In this document: in pieces, positions 52,534 through 62,330 of the stretch
Numbering within the stretch: the first letter of the stretch is position 1
How the letters are laid out: each line of letters opens with the position of its first letter
NCBI GenBank assembly: GCA_022013685.1
Contig: JAKLPV010000070.1
Location: 41,860 to 105,859, forward strand
DNA length: 64,000 bases
Direction: 5' to 3'
Origin: Anaerolineae bacterium
GTDB taxonomy: Bacteria > Chloroflexota > Anaerolineae > Anaerolineales > Villigracilaceae
The notes under the pieces: model-generated
Told to the model about the DNA's origin: nothing
The model's database searches: none
Seen by the model: only the letters and a program-made list of their open reading frames with translations
Program-made: the position numbers and the translations under genes

Positions 52534-52791
52534 ATGGAAAACGAATACGAGCAACGCATCGAATCTCATTTGGCGCAGGCTTTGCAGCGAGTGACACCCT
52601 CAAGTGCTTTTGTCAATACTGTGCGCGGACGAATCCACAATGCAGCCCCGCAGATGGCGGTGAAAAGTTTTTCGCAGCGGCGTAAGTCCATCTTGCTAAC
52701 CCTGGGCGGGGTGCTTTCAGCCAGTTTGTTGATTCTGACCCTGGCTCGAGTGGCCTATTACCTGATTGGGCGCTCGAAACAAGCGGTTTAG
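52534..52791 (+). CDS. Small single-span membrane protein, possible anti-sigma partner
   Basis: 85 residues from the ATG at 52534 (MENEYEQRIE). An about 50-residue cytoplasmic part is followed by one transmembrane helix (ILLTLGGVLSASLLILTLARVAYYLI) and a short basic tail. No zinc-binding His/Cys motif is seen. Its place after an ECF sigma factor suggests an anti-sigma role; the sequence gives no proof. Confidence 0.7.
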   Translation: MENEYEQRIESHLAQALQRVTPSSAFVNTVRGRIHNAAPQMAVKSFSQRRKSILLTLGGVLSASLLILTLARVAYYLIGRSKQAV

Positions 52792-52806
52792 ACTTATAAA
52801 AAATAT

Positions 52807-52851
52807 GCAAAAGCGCCGCATCTGGCTTCTTTCCAGGTGCGGCGCTTTTGC
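52807..52851. terminator. Bidirectional terminator
   Basis: GCAAAAGCGCCGC(A)TCTGG / CCAGG(T)GCGGCGCTTTTGC with a 7-base loop. It serves the sigma/degV run and the opposing gene at 52865-53194. Confidence 0.9.
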
Positions 52852-52864
52852 ATGGCGAGTTGTT

Positions 52865-53194
52865 TTAGCCGGGAAACAAGGCCAGGGCGATGGATTCGGC
52901 TTCTTTAACGAGGTCAATCTCAACGGGTAGTTTGAACTCCTCGTTGACGCGCAAGGTCAGATAGGCCGCAGACTGGCGAACCGCCTCAGGTTGGGACGAA
53001 TCTTCCATCAACATTCTTAAAAGGTCGTAGGCGCTGGGCGCGCTGATCACAAGGCCGCGCTGCTGATAATACTCGCGAATAAGAATACCTGCCGCACGCC
53101 GGGCACAGACGCGCGCCTGGCCTTCGTTCTTTCGTTGGCGCGCGGCGAAGGCCATTTCGATTTCGCGCAGGTAGGCGGTTTTCCAGTCGCTCAT
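52865..53194 (-). CDS. Hypothetical helical protein
   Basis: 109 residues from the ATG at 53194 (MSDWKTAYLREIE). It is rich in Arg and Ala with long helices (RQRKNEGQARVCARRAAGILI, then LLRMLMEDSSQPEAVRQSAAYLTLRV); no known family. A perfect TATAAT on the minus strand (53201-53206) lies 6 bp before the ATG, so the transcript is likely leaderless. It is divergent from the S41 protease. Confidence 0.7.
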   Translation of the reverse strand: MSDWKTAYLREIEMAFAARQRKNEGQARVCARRAAGILIREYYQQRGLVISAPSAYDLLRMLMEDSSQPEAVRQSAAYLTLRVNEEFKLPVEIDLVKEAESIALALFPG

Positions 53195-53255
53195 AGGCGC
53201 ATTATACAGGAATGCAAGCCATTTCAGATATAATGGCAAGAAAAAGGAGAGATTT

Positions 53256-55775
53256 ATGAACCTGCGTTCTGTTTCAGTGGTACTTTTTTTTGTTTTCTTG
53301 CTCTCTGCCTGCGGAGCTTTTCTTGCTACAGAGACTCCTGATGTGGTTGTCGATCCTACTCCGGCCTGCCCGGATTTGTCCGATGCTCCAGCCTGCGCTG
53401 GGGCCGACGAGCCTTTCCAGATAAAAGGTTCATTTACTTATTCCAACTCAATTATTACAACTTATTATGACCAGCAGGCTGTGGCCCTGGTGGATATGTA
53501 TGCTTTTATCACCCGCGACAAAGAGTGGGAAATTCCGGTCGCTTCACAGACGCTGGGATTTTTAGATCTCGATGTCGAGACAATGAAGGGCGAGTATGTT
53601 TTGCAGCTCCCCGTGCGCCCGACCGGGACCCAGGCCGATGTGGATAATAACGGACAGGAAAATGCCGGCGTGCAGGTTTTTGCGGTTTCGTATTGGCCCA
53701 ACCTGATTTCAGGGCCTTATTCGGAAGGCGACGACCGCTCGCGCGGCTGGCCATCTTACCTGGCTTCGGTGAAGACCGACACGGAAAACCAGGATGAGGT
53801 CATTGGTGGACAGTTGCTGATCTGGTCGCCAGACACTGAACAGAATTTCCCAAGCGATTTTGGCGCCGATGGGCTATTGTTCACCGCCGATGATCCCGTT
53901 GCGGCCATTTCGGCTGGTTATACCATTGTCGATCTGGATGTTTCACCCTTCCGTTTCTTCAAAGAGTCCGAACCGGAATTGATCTTGTATGAACCCAAAG
54001 ATGTCGAGATCAAGGATTTCGCGGAACTTGGCTATCTCGAAGCTTTCGAGAAGATGTTTGCGTTTGTCAAACTTAACTATGCTTTTAATGGTATCGAAGG
54101 CAAGGAGCCAGATTGGGATGCGCTCTATGCTGACTTGAAACCCCGCGCCGAAGAAGCTGAAAAGAGCAAGGATGCCAGGGGCTTCTATGAAGTACTTCGT
54201 GATTTTACCTTTGCCTTCAAAGACGGCCATGTGGGCATGTCTGGCGGCGATTATACCAATCAGGATTTCAGTGAGCGCATTGCGGGTGGTTTTGGCTTTG
54301 CTGTGCGTGAACTGGATGACGGCAGCACGACCGTCATTTTTGTGACCGAGGGCGGACCTGCCCAGGCAACAGGTATGAAGGTCGGCGCAGTTGTGACCGA
54401 ATTTGGCGGGCAGCCCATTGCCGATGCAATTGGTGCTGCACAGCCCTTCGTCATTTCTTCGAGCGATTTTGCCCACCGATACCAACAACAGCGTTACTTT
54501 TTGCGAACAGCTCCTGGTGCTGAGACTTCTGTCGTTTTCCAGAATCCCGGCGAAGCAGTTAAAACCGTTACCCTTGCCGCAACCCCGGAGCGCGATTCAT
54601 TTTCCCGCACTTCAGTCTACTACAATGTGGATCTGGACAATATGCTGCCGGTTGAGTTCGATATTTTGCAGGCAGGCAATGTAGAGATCGGCTACGTTGA
54701 AATTAACAGCAACTACGATGACCTGGGTCTGATCATCGAATTGTTTGAACGCGCGCTGAAGACCTTTGAAGCCCGCGAAGTGGCCGGCATCATCATCGAT
54801 ATGCGCTATAACGGCGGCGGCGCCAATCTGGGCCTGGCCGGTTTCCTGACTGAGAATGAAATCCCGATGGGGCAGTTGGAATATTTCAGTGAAGCGACTG
54901 GCAAATTCGAACCTGAAGGCTTGCCTGACAAAGTGATTGCCAATGAAAATCAGTATCGCTTCGACAAAATGGTCTTGCTGGTCGGTCAGACCTGCGCCAG
55001 TGCCTGTGAATTGGAATCGTATGGCTTTAGCCAGGTTCCCGACATGATCACGGTTGGTATGTACCCGACCGCCGGCGTCGAAGCGGAAGTTGCGCGTGGT
55101 CAATTTGAACTGCCGGAAGGTTTCAGCTTGCAGATCCCCACGGGGCGCATGACGCTACCTGATGGTTCCATCTTCCTTGAAGGGGTTGGCGTGCAGCCAA
55201 CTTTCCGTGTGCCGGTGACATTTGAAACCGTAACCAGCGAAGAAGACGTGGTCTTGCAGTATGGTATCCGGGCTATTCTGGAGCCGCTCGGCGCAGGCAT
55301 CACTCCTGAAAAATCTCCCACCGTACTTAGCCCTGCTGAAACACAGGCCGATCTTGAAGCCGGAAAAATAACCCAGTTGGAAGAAAAAGCTCGCGAGTCT
55401 TACACCGCTGAAGACTTGGCCAAGACGGATAGTACTTTTCCGTACACCATCGTGTTGGGTGAATCTGAGAAGCTTTTGTGGGCCTGGGGTTGGTGCGCCA
55501 AGGATGATACAACCCTTGAGAGTAACCTGGCAAAGATGCAGCAGGACTTCAGCCTGAATGGTGAGCCGGTTGCAATCGACCAGTTTGCCAGTTTGTTTTA
55601 TCCAAGCAATGACGGCTTATCCTGCTTTGCTTACTTTGCGCAAGTGACCGATTTCGCCGGCGGTGAACACCACCTGGTGACTACCGTCACATTCACCGGA
55701 ACGGTCAACGATGGCTCGGATACATATCCTGCCGGGAAGCAAATTTTCGACTACGCAGTTTATATTAAGCCCTAA
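53256..55775 (+). CDS. Lipoprotein with PDZ and S41 peptidase domains
   Basis: 839 residues. The lipobox LLSAC (lipid on Cys19) is followed by a beta-rich N-terminal region (about 40-260). A helical linker, a PDZ-like part (GFGFAVRELDDGSTTVIFV, TGMKVGAVVTEFGGQPI) and the C-terminal processing (tail-specific) S41 protease core follow: IIIDMRYNGGGANLG, then VLLVGQTCASACELESYG with the predicted Ser nucleophile. Two Cys flank that serine (C-A-S-A-C), unusual for the family. AAGGAG at 7 bp and TATAAT at 53229-53234 are upstream. A strong terminator follows. Substrate unknown. Confidence 0.88.
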   Translation: MNLRSVSVVLFFVFLLSACGAFLATETPDVVVDPTPACPDLSDAPACAGADEPFQIKGSFTYSNSIITTYYDQQAVALVDMYAFITRDKEWEIPVASQTLGFLDLDVETMKGEYVLQLPVRPTGTQADVDNNGQENAGVQVFAVSYWPNLISGPYSEGDDRSRGWPSYLASVKTDTENQDEVIGGQLLIWSPDTEQNFPSDFGADGLLFTADDPVAAISAGYTIVDLDVSPFRFFKESEPELILYEPKDVEIKDFAELGYLEAFEKMFAFVKLNYAFNGIEGKEPDWDALYADLKPRAEEAEKSKDARGFYEVLRDFTFAFKDGHVGMSGGDYTNQDFSERIAGGFGFAVRELDDGSTTVIFVTEGGPAQATGMKVGAVVTEFGGQPIADAIGAAQPFVISSSDFAHRYQQQRYFLRTAPGAETSVVFQNPGEAVKTVTLAATPERDSFSRTSVYYNVDLDNMLPVEFDILQAGNVEIGYVEINSNYDDLGLIIELFERALKTFEAREVAGIIIDMRYNGGGANLGLAGFLTENEIPMGQLEYFSEATGKFEPEGLPDKVIANENQYRFDKMVLLVGQTCASACELESYGFSQVPDMITVGMYPTAGVEAEVARGQFELPEGFSLQIPTGRMTLPDGSIFLEGVGVQPTFRVPVTFETVTSEEDVVLQYGIRAILEPLGAGITPEKSPTVLSPAETQADLEAGKITQLEEKARESYTAEDLAKTDSTFPYTIVLGESEKLLWAWGWCAKDDTTLESNLAKMQQDFSLNGEPVAIDQFASLFYPSNDGLSCFAYFAQVTDFAGGEHHLVTTVTFTGTVNDGSDTYPAGKQIFDYAVYIKP

Positions 55776-55780
55776 AACCA

Positions 55781-55819
55781 AAGCAAAAGGCGAGGACAGC
55801 TTGTTCTCGCCTTTTGCTT
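55781..55819. terminator. Terminator of the S41 lipoprotein gene
   Basis: AAGCAAAAGGCGAG / CTCGCCTTTTGCTT stem, 14 bp. Confidence 0.9.
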
Positions 55820-55827
55820 GAAGACCT

Positions 55828-55856
55828 TTGAGAAAGCGCTGGCTGTTTTGTATAAT
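55828..55856 (+). promoter_or_regulatory. Promoter of the beta-propeller lipoprotein operon
   Basis: TTGAGA (55828-55833), a 17 bp spacer and TATAAT (55851-55856), 62 bp before the ATG. Confidence 0.65.
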
Positions 55857-55918
55857 GCCAGTGATGTCGAACATCCGGCCAGCGCAGAAGCGGCCACTTA
55901 ATCGTAAGCGAGGAAAAT

Positions 55919-57943
55919 ATGAAACAACGCCCCGTTCTTTGCATCCTGGTACTGCTGGCAACTTTGCTGAGTGCCTGCGGCGGGTCGCTGCCGTTTGAAA
56001 TAGATTTTCCTGCCGATGCCGGCCAGCCACCAACCTCCACCCCGGTCAGAACCATTACCCCGGCAGCCAGCCTGCTCCCCAGCCCTACTCCAAGCCTCAC
56101 TCCAACGCTGACACCGTTCCCAACCCGCCGCTCTCCTTATCCGGTTGGCCTGGGCACGCCTTTGCCCGATGCGGGTTTCCCAGGCATAAGCAGTGGCAAT
56201 ACAACCTTGCTCAAAAATGTGTTTGAACATAGCATGACCCTGCGCCAGGCCGCTGTTATCAGTTCAAACCAGCAGAAAGTATTAATTGCTACATCGAAGG
56301 GTCTGTATTTATTTGATGTTCAGGACAACCAGTTAGCCTATTGGCCCGAAATAAAAATGGCGAATGTTGCCTGTTCTGCCTGTCTCACAGTCAACGAAGA
56401 TGCCAGCCGTTTTGCTATCGCGCTGCGTAAAGACGGGACCTGGCAAATACAAGTACACAATATTCGGGATGAAAAACTCGACCTTATCAAAACTTTTGTC
56501 GGGCCACAGAAGTTCGGCCTTGAATCTGAGCCTGTACAGGTTGCCATTTCGCCTGACGGGGAAGTGCTGGTTTATAGTTTTGGCGGTGACTCTTTTGTTC
56601 TTTATAATCTGTCCGAAGAAATAGAGCTTTTTGAGTATCGAGGGCAAGTCCAGTCCCTGCAATTTTCGCGCGGAGGTCAATATATCCATGCCCGCCGCCA
56701 AACCGAAGTGCTCATTTGGGATGTTTACGATATCGAAGGTGGATTCCGAAACTTTTTATTGCCCAATGAGAATGCTGCGATAGACTTTTCGCCGGGCGGC
56801 GAATATGTTGCTGTTGCTTTTTCGTCAAAAATTCGCCTTTATCAAATTACTCCCCTGCGTTTGGTACGCGAAATTGATGTTCCTCCCACTTCTATCACAG
56901 ACCGAACCTGGCAGATCGCCTTCCTGGATGATGAAACCCTGCGCGGGTACGCCTTGCAATGGGACTCGAGCGCGCAAACAGGCCAGGCAACCACCGGTGA
57001 ATGGGATGTGTCAACCGGTGAAGCCCTGACAATCGAAGAGCGAGAAACCGATACTCAAAACACTTTCGATGAATTTACAGGGGTCGAATTTGCTCAAGAT
57101 CAACTTGTTGGCGGGCTGGACCCGAACGGATACCGCGCCCTGCGTTTCATCAGCGCAGATGTGTTACTGGTCAACAGTCAGTATGCCGCTTGCTCCTTCA
57201 AGCTCACAACCGGTGAGACCAACTGCCAGGCGCAAGATGACTCCCTGCTGCACGCGACAGATGGCCCGGTTTTTCGTGAAATCCGCGAAGATAAAAACAC
57301 GCTGCTTGTCAACGCCTTGGGAGAAACCGTTTTTTCGCTTGATCCATATCCCATTCGATGGGTCAACCGCACGGCGGATTTTTTACTGCTCGATAACAAC
57401 AGCCGCACCACCGACCTGTATGTTAAAGACCGCAGCTTGCCTGTCCAATCTGTACCTGGAAGTTTGCGTTCTGTAGCCGAGAATGCAAACCTGCTTGTTT
57501 TCCTGACAAAACAGAACAACGAACTGATGTATATGACGATGGTCGAAAAAGCCACCCGGAAAGCGCTTTTCCAAAAACGCGAAACACGCCTGTACGACAT
57601 GTTGGGCATCGCGTTTGATGGCACAACCTACTTCCTGCGTGAAGACCGCGATAACAATCAGGCCATCCTCAAAGCCATCCCACCTGGAACGGACGAAGTG
57701 CTGGATCTATTAAGGATCGACCTGGCTGCCGAGCCAATCTCCATGGCGATTTCGCCAAAGAATGCCCTGGCAATAGGAATGCAGGACGGCAGTGTCACCG
57801 TTATTTCGCTCGATGGCCTGACACAGGAAATCTTCCAGGCCCTGCAAAACCCGGTCAGCTTTCTGGCTTTCAGTCCTGACAGCCGTTATCTCGCTGCCGC
57901 CGGACAGGACGGCATAACGGTTTTCGCAGTGCTCCCCCGATGA
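55919..57943 (+). CDS. Lipoprotein with beta-propeller (WD40-like) domain
   Basis: 674 residues. Lipobox LLSAC; then a Pro/Thr/Ser-rich stalk (about 25-75); then repeated beta-blades with 'VAISPDGEVLVYSF', 'LAFSPDSRYLAAAGQDG' and 'MAISPKNALAIGMQDG'. The blades are irregular. Such proteins sit on the outer face of the membrane and bind other proteins or surfaces. Its ATGA overlap with the next gene implies a coupled transcript with an apparently unrelated enzyme. Function unknown. Confidence 0.8.
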   Translation: MKQRPVLCILVLLATLLSACGGSLPFEIDFPADAGQPPTSTPVRTITPAASLLPSPTPSLTPTLTPFPTRRSPYPVGLGTPLPDAGFPGISSGNTTLLKNVFEHSMTLRQAAVISSNQQKVLIATSKGLYLFDVQDNQLAYWPEIKMANVACSACLTVNEDASRFAIALRKDGTWQIQVHNIRDEKLDLIKTFVGPQKFGLESEPVQVAISPDGEVLVYSFGGDSFVLYNLSEEIELFEYRGQVQSLQFSRGGQYIHARRQTEVLIWDVYDIEGGFRNFLLPNENAAIDFSPGGEYVAVAFSSKIRLYQITPLRLVREIDVPPTSITDRTWQIAFLDDETLRGYALQWDSSAQTGQATTGEWDVSTGEALTIEERETDTQNTFDEFTGVEFAQDQLVGGLDPNGYRALRFISADVLLVNSQYAACSFKLTTGETNCQAQDDSLLHATDGPVFREIREDKNTLLVNALGETVFSLDPYPIRWVNRTADFLLLDNNSRTTDLYVKDRSLPVQSVPGSLRSVAENANLLVFLTKQNNELMYMTMVEKATRKALFQKRETRLYDMLGIAFDGTTYFLREDRDNNQAILKAIPPGTDEVLDLLRIDLAAEPISMAISPKNALAIGMQDGSVTVISLDGLTQEIFQALQNPVSFLAFSPDSRYLAAAGQDGITVFAVLPR

Positions 57944-58704
57944 AGCGCGACCTGTACTTCGCGTCTCCCTATCTCAATGTTGCCGGTGTACTTGGATTCG
58001 AACCGGCCCGCTACCTGCGCCAGGAGAACAGCCTAAACCTGGGCGCCTTTGTCACCAATCCGCTCAGCTTAAGGCCGCGCAAACCGGCAAACCAGCCTAA
58101 TATTCTGGAATATACAGGCGGATTCCTGCTGCACAGCGGATTGCCCAACCCTGGCCTGGATGCCGCTCTCAAGCGTTATACCCGCAAATGGGCGGACTCC
58201 CCTGTGCCTGTCATCCCGCACCTGATGGCAGATCGACCCGAAGAGACCGCCCGCATGACCCGCCGCCTCGAAAGTGTCGAAAACGTGATGGCTGTTGAAC
58301 TGGGTTTTGCCCCCGGCCTTTCAGACGACATCCTGCGTTACGCGCTGCAAATGTCGCTGGGTGAATTGCCCATTATCGTCAACCTGCCGCTCGAGCAGGT
58401 TTTGGGACTCGGCACCAGGCTTGTACAAGATGGGGCTGTCGCCATCAGCCTGGCTGCCCCTCGGGGCGCACTCTTCAACGACGGGAAACTGATCAGCGGG
58501 CGTATGTATGGCCCCGGCCTGTTGCCCCGCAGCTTTGAAATCGTCCATGCCGCTGCCCGGCTGGGCCTGCCAGTGATTGGGGCCTGTGGGGTCTATTCGC
58601 TGGCCGACGCCAGGACGATGATCGAGCTTGGCGCGCTGGCCGTGCAATTTGACACAGCCTTGTGGATGCCATCTTTCCCATCCCACCCAAGAGAGACAGA
58701 ATGA
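57940..58704 (+). CDS. DHODH-like TIM-barrel protein
   Basis: 254 residues. The fold suggests a flavin-linked barrel (dihydroorotate dehydrogenase-like): GAFVTNPLSLRPR, NPGLDAALKRYTRKW, VMAVELGFAPGLS, PIIVNLPLEQV and GLPVIGACGVYSLADARTMI, whose GACGV resembles the phosphate loop. It is shorter than usual PyrD (about 300), and I cannot find the full FMN-site set. Overlaps of 4 bp with the genes on both sides place it in an operon with fmt. Confidence 0.6.
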   Translation: MKRDLYFASPYLNVAGVLGFEPARYLRQENSLNLGAFVTNPLSLRPRKPANQPNILEYTGGFLLHSGLPNPGLDAALKRYTRKWADSPVPVIPHLMADRPEETARMTRRLESVENVMAVELGFAPGLSDDILRYALQMSLGELPIIVNLPLEQVLGLGTRLVQDGAVAISLAAPRGALFNDGKLISGRMYGPGLLPRSFEIVHAAARLGLPVIGACGVYSLADARTMIELGALAVQFDTALWMPSFPSHPRETE

Positions 58705-59612
58705 GTAAAATCCGAACCGTTTTCATGGGCTCTCCTGATTTCTCCGTATCGACCCTGCGCGCTTTGGCGAATAGCGGCTACGATATCGTTGGCGTTGTCA
58801 GCCAGCCCGACCGGCCCGCCGGACGCGGCAACAAGCTGACTCAGCCTCCGGTCAAAGTAGCCGCGGATGAACTGGGGCTGGCAACGATCCAGCCCCAAAA
58901 GCTGCGCCAGCCCGAGGCAATGGAGCAGCTGCGGGCCTGGCACCCGGATTTGATCGTGGTCGCCGCTTTCGGACAGATCCTGCGCCCGGACGTGCTCGAC
59001 CTGCCGCAATATGGCTGCATCAACGTCCACGCTTCGCTGCTGCCTCGGTGGCGCGGAGCGGCTCCGATCCAGGCCTGCATCCTGGCCGGGGATGAAGAGA
59101 GCGGTGTGACCATCATGAAAATGGATCCCGGTATCGACACCGGACCGATGTTGTCGCAAAAATCCATCAGGTTGTTAGATGACGAGACTGGCGGCTCACT
59201 CTTCGCGCGCATCTCCAGCCTGGGCGCGGAGCTGCTGCTCGAAACCCTGCCACCCTACCTGCGCGGCGAACTCAGCCCCCAGCCGCAACCATCCGAAGGC
59301 GCGACCTATGCCCCAATGCTCAAAAAGGAGGACGGTCTGCTCGATTTCAGCCAGCCCGCCATCCAGCTCGAGCGCCGGGTGCGCGCCATGCGTCCCTGGC
59401 CGGGAGCGTTCTTCGAGTGGCAGGCAGCGCCGCTAAAAATCCACAAAGCGCATGTTGCCAGCGGAAAAGCCGAAGCAGGGAAAAGGATTATCGTCGATGA
59501 TTCCCCCGCGATTGGCACTGCGGACGGCATTCTCGTTTTTGATGAACTGCAACCCCCCGGCAAAAAGCCCATGCTTGGCAAAGTCTTCCTTTCAGGCGGG
59601 CGGGTATGGTAA
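58701..59612 (+). CDS. fmt: Methionyl-tRNA formyltransferase
   Basis: 303 residues from the ATG at 58701 (MSKIRTVFMGSPDFS). Motifs: VVSQPDRPAGRG, VVAAFGQILRPDVLDLPQYG, the formyl-transfer signature NVHASLLPRWRGAAPI, and MKMDPGIDTGPML. The C-terminal tRNA-binding domain follows. It makes fMet-tRNA for initiation. The ATGA overlap with the upstream gene is one argument for this start. No def gene is adjacent. Confidence 0.95.
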   Translation: MSKIRTVFMGSPDFSVSTLRALANSGYDIVGVVSQPDRPAGRGNKLTQPPVKVAADELGLATIQPQKLRQPEAMEQLRAWHPDLIVVAAFGQILRPDVLDLPQYGCINVHASLLPRWRGAAPIQACILAGDEESGVTIMKMDPGIDTGPMLSQKSIRLLDDETGGSLFARISSLGAELLLETLPPYLRGELSPQPQPSEGATYAPMLKKEDGLLDFSQPAIQLERRVRAMRPWPGAFFEWQAAPLKIHKAHVASGKAEAGKRIIVDDSPAIGTADGILVFDELQPPGKKPMLGKVFLSGGRVW

Positions 59613-59661
59613 TGAAAAAAGCCCAGTAACTCCCCATATCTATATTTGTAGGATATACCCA

Positions 59662-60108
59662 ATGAGCCGACGAGAATTTGAAGAAAATTATATCGATGTT
59701 TTGCACAACATCGAAGCATTCATTGTCTCGGCATACCGCGAGACCGGTCAAGAAATGACGGACTGGGATGTTTCACGCGCGCTCGAAACGATTATTGCCA
59801 ATTATCAAGCAGAACGAAAAGGGCGCGAACCGCGAGATATTTTCCTGAAGTCAAACGCGCAATCAATTTTTGATCGAGCGTTTATGGTCTGTGAGTTTAC
59901 GCTCGGACGACTGCCAATGGTGGTCGAAACAAAGAAGAAGAAATGTGGCATCATTCCCGTTACATCTCGTGAAGAGATAATGCCTGAACCAAAAACAATC
60001 GATGAACTGATTACCTGCCTGCGTCATATCCAGAAGTCAGTTCAGTTCTGGACAAAAGAAGCCGGACGGCAGGGATACTTAAACTACATTGACCAATTCA
60101 TTGAGTAA
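59662..60108 (+). CDS. Hypothetical protein before glpK
   Basis: 148 residues from the ATG at 59662 ([18 protein letters not shown]). Mostly helical and soluble, ending in a helix ([29 protein letters not shown]). The upstream extension to 59452 overlaps fmt and looks like shadow. I do not recognise the family. glpK begins 19 bp after its stop. Confidence 0.65.
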   Translation: MSRREFEENYIDVLHNIEAFIVSAYRETGQEMTDWDVSRALETIIANYQAERKGREPRDIFLKSNAQSIFDRAFMVCEFTLGRLPMVVETKKKKCGIIPVTSREEIMPEPKTIDELITCLRHIQKSVQFWTKEAGRQGYLNYIDQFIE

Positions 60109-60127
60109 CTTTTACGAGGAGATTCTT

Positions 60128-61597
60128 ATGCCTAAATACATCGCCGCGATCGACCAGGGCACGACCAGCACCCGTTTCATTCTATTTGACCATGCCGGGG
60201 CGATCGTGGCTGTTGAACAGCGAGAACACCACCAAATCTATCCCAAACCGGGCTGGGTCGAGCACGATCCGCTCGAAATCTGGATGCGCACCCAGGAAGT
60301 CATCGGCGCGGGGCTGGCCAAGGCCGGGGTGGCCGCAACAGAGATCGCCGCGCTCGGCATCACCAACCAGCGTGAGACAACCATTGTCTGGGACAAGGTC
60401 AGCGGCCAGCCGGTCTACAACGCCATCGTCTGGCAGGATACCCGCACCGATGAGATCTGCAACGCGCTTGGCGATCAGAATTTGCTGCGCGCCAAAACCG
60501 GCCTGCCGCTGGCGACTTACTTCTCCGGCCCCAAGATCAAGTGGATTCTCGACAACGTACCCGGTGCGCGCACCCGCGCCGAAAACGGCGAACTGTTTTT
60601 TGGCAACATCGACACTTGGCTGATCTGGAATTTGACCGGCATGCACGTTACCGACGTGACCAACGCCGGGCGTACCCTGTTGATGAACTTGCACACGCTC
60701 GACTGGGATGAAGAAATCCTGGCCCTGCTCGACATTCCGCGCGCCATGCTGCCGCAGATCCGCTCCTCGTCCGAGGTGTATGGCACGGCTCGCGCCCCGC
60801 TCGGCGGCGTCGCGGTGGCCGGTGACCTGGGCGACCAGCATGCCGCGCTCTTCGGGCAAACCTGTTTTCAACCCGGCGAGGCCAAAAACACCTATGGCAC
60901 GGGCTGTTTCATGCTGCTGAACACCGGCGAAGCGCCGGTCGAATCAAAGAACGGATTGCTGACCACCCTGGCTTACAAGATTGGCGAACAGAAAGCGGTT
61001 TATGCCCTCGAAGGCTCGATCGCCATTAGCGGCGCGCTGGTGCAGTGGCTGCGCGACAACCTGGGCCTGATCGAAAAATCGGCAGATGTGGAGACGCTCG
61101 CCCGCACCGTTAGCGACAACGGCGGAATCTACTTTGTCCCCGCTTTTAGCGGCCTGTTCGCCCCCTACTGGCGTTCGGACGCGCGTGGGGCCATCGTCGG
61201 GTTGACGCGCTTCGTCAACAAGGGCCACATTGCCCGCGCCGCGCTCGAATCGACCGCCTACCAGACCCGCGAAGTGCTGGACGCGATGGAAAAAGACTCG
61301 GGCGTCAAGCTGACCGCCCTCAAAGTGGACGGCGGGATGGTCTTCAACGAAACCCTGATGCAGTTTCAGTCTGACCTGCTGGGCGTGCCGGTCATCCGCC
61401 CGAAGGTGGCTGAAACGACCGCCCTGGGGGCCGCTTACGCCGCTGGGTTGGCAGTCGGCTTCTGGAAGGATTTCGACGAGCTACGCACCAACTGGGGTCT
61501 GGACAAGGCCTGGTCGCCACAAATGGAATCCGAGCAGCGTGCCAGCCTGTACGCCGGTTGGAAAAAAGCCGTCACGCGCACCTTTGATTGGGTCTAG
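60128..61597 (+). CDS. glpK: Glycerol kinase
   Basis: 489 residues. FGGY-kinase signatures: [68 protein letters not shown] and [11 protein letters not shown]. The ATG at 60128 has AGGAG at 6 bp. It phosphorylates glycerol to glycerol-3-phosphate. No glpF or glpD is nearby. Confidence 0.96.
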   Translation: MPKYIAAIDQGTTSTRFILFDHAGAIVAVEQREHHQIYPKPGWVEHDPLEIWMRTQEVIGAGLAKAGVAATEIAALGITNQRETTIVWDKVSGQPVYNAIVWQDTRTDEICNALGDQNLLRAKTGLPLATYFSGPKIKWILDNVPGARTRAENGELFFGNIDTWLIWNLTGMHVTDVTNAGRTLLMNLHTLDWDEEILALLDIPRAMLPQIRSSSEVYGTARAPLGGVAVAGDLGDQHAALFGQTCFQPGEAKNTYGTGCFMLLNTGEAPVESKNGLLTTLAYKIGEQKAVYALEGSIAISGALVQWLRDNLGLIEKSADVETLARTVSDNGGIYFVPAFSGLFAPYWRSDARGAIVGLTRFVNKGHIARAALESTAYQTREVLDAMEKDSGVKLTALKVDGGMVFNETLMQFQSDLLGVPVIRPKVAETTALGAAYAAGLAVGFWKDFDELRTNWGLDKAWSPQMESEQRASLYAGWKKAVTRTFDWV

Positions 61598-61824
61598 TGC
61601 CGGCGCCAACCTTGCACAAAACATTACCAATTCTTCATACTTTCTCCATAATCGTTGGCTATACTGGCATTACAAACTAAACAAGCAGGAAAAGATTGTA
61701 TGCGTCTCCCGTTGTATTCAACGAGACCCGGCCTCGCCGTTCAGTGGGCCAGAGATACTTTACCCTACAAACTGGTGGCTGTGAAATTGGCCACCTGCAA
61801 TTTTCATGATACCAGGAGAAAACA
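61598..61824. other. Intergenic region after glpK
   Basis: 227 bp with no ORF. TATACT (61659-61664) is a possible -10 box. A short inverted GGTGGC/GCCACC pair lies near 61770. No RNA gene is recognisable. Confidence 0.4.
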
Positions 61825-62247
61825 ATGAAATTTAACTGGAAATGGGCAGTCGGAATCGCCCTCTTATTCATACTGTTGGCCGGGCTGGTGGCAATACCTT
61901 TTGCGATGCACAGTTATGCCTTCGCCCAGGGCGGAATGCCCCAGAGCGGACGCGCTTTTGACGCCCCGGACGGTTGGACTCACCCCGGCATGATGTCCCA
62001 GCGCGACGGGCGCAGCTTCGACCGCTTCCACAGCGGGCCGATGATGGGATCGCGCGGCGGCTTTGGATTCTCGCCCTTCTTGGGCGGGTTCATGCTGGTG
62101 GGCGGGCTTTTCCGCCTGTTTGTACCGCTTGCCATCCTGTTCGGGATCGTTTATTTTTCCTACCAACAGGGTAAAAAAGCCGGGTTGAAAGCTGTGCAGG
62201 CTGCTCCGGTTACGGCCGCCGCCCCGGATGAAACCCAAGCTTCCTAG
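61825..62247 (+). CDS. Small membrane protein with signal anchor
   Basis: 140 residues. Signal anchor (8-28), then a Gly/Met/Arg-rich linker (MPQSGRAFDAPDGWTHPGMM, MMGSRGGFGFSP), a second helix (FMLVGGLFRLFVPLAILFGIVYFSY), then a basic/Ala-rich tail. AGGAG at 7 bp. Small proteins of this type occur near two-component or stress genes; no partner is visible. Function unknown. Confidence 0.7.
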   Translation: MKFNWKWAVGIALLFILLAGLVAIPFAMHSYAFAQGGMPQSGRAFDAPDGWTHPGMMSQRDGRSFDRFHSGPMMGSRGGFGFSPFLGGFMLVGGLFRLFVPLAILFGIVYFSYQQGKKAGLKAVQAAPVTAAAPDETQAS

Positions 62248-62273
62248 TTGGCTATTGCTCGTACCCGATCAGA

Positions 62274-62316
62274 GAAAACAGAACTGCCCCGGTTTTTTCG
62301 GGGCAGTTCTGTTTTC
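62274..62316. terminator. Terminator
   Basis: AAAACAGAACTGCCCCG / CGGGGCAGTTCTGTTTT around a T-rich loop. Confidence 0.9.
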
Positions 62317-62330
62317 TTAGCGATTGAGCA

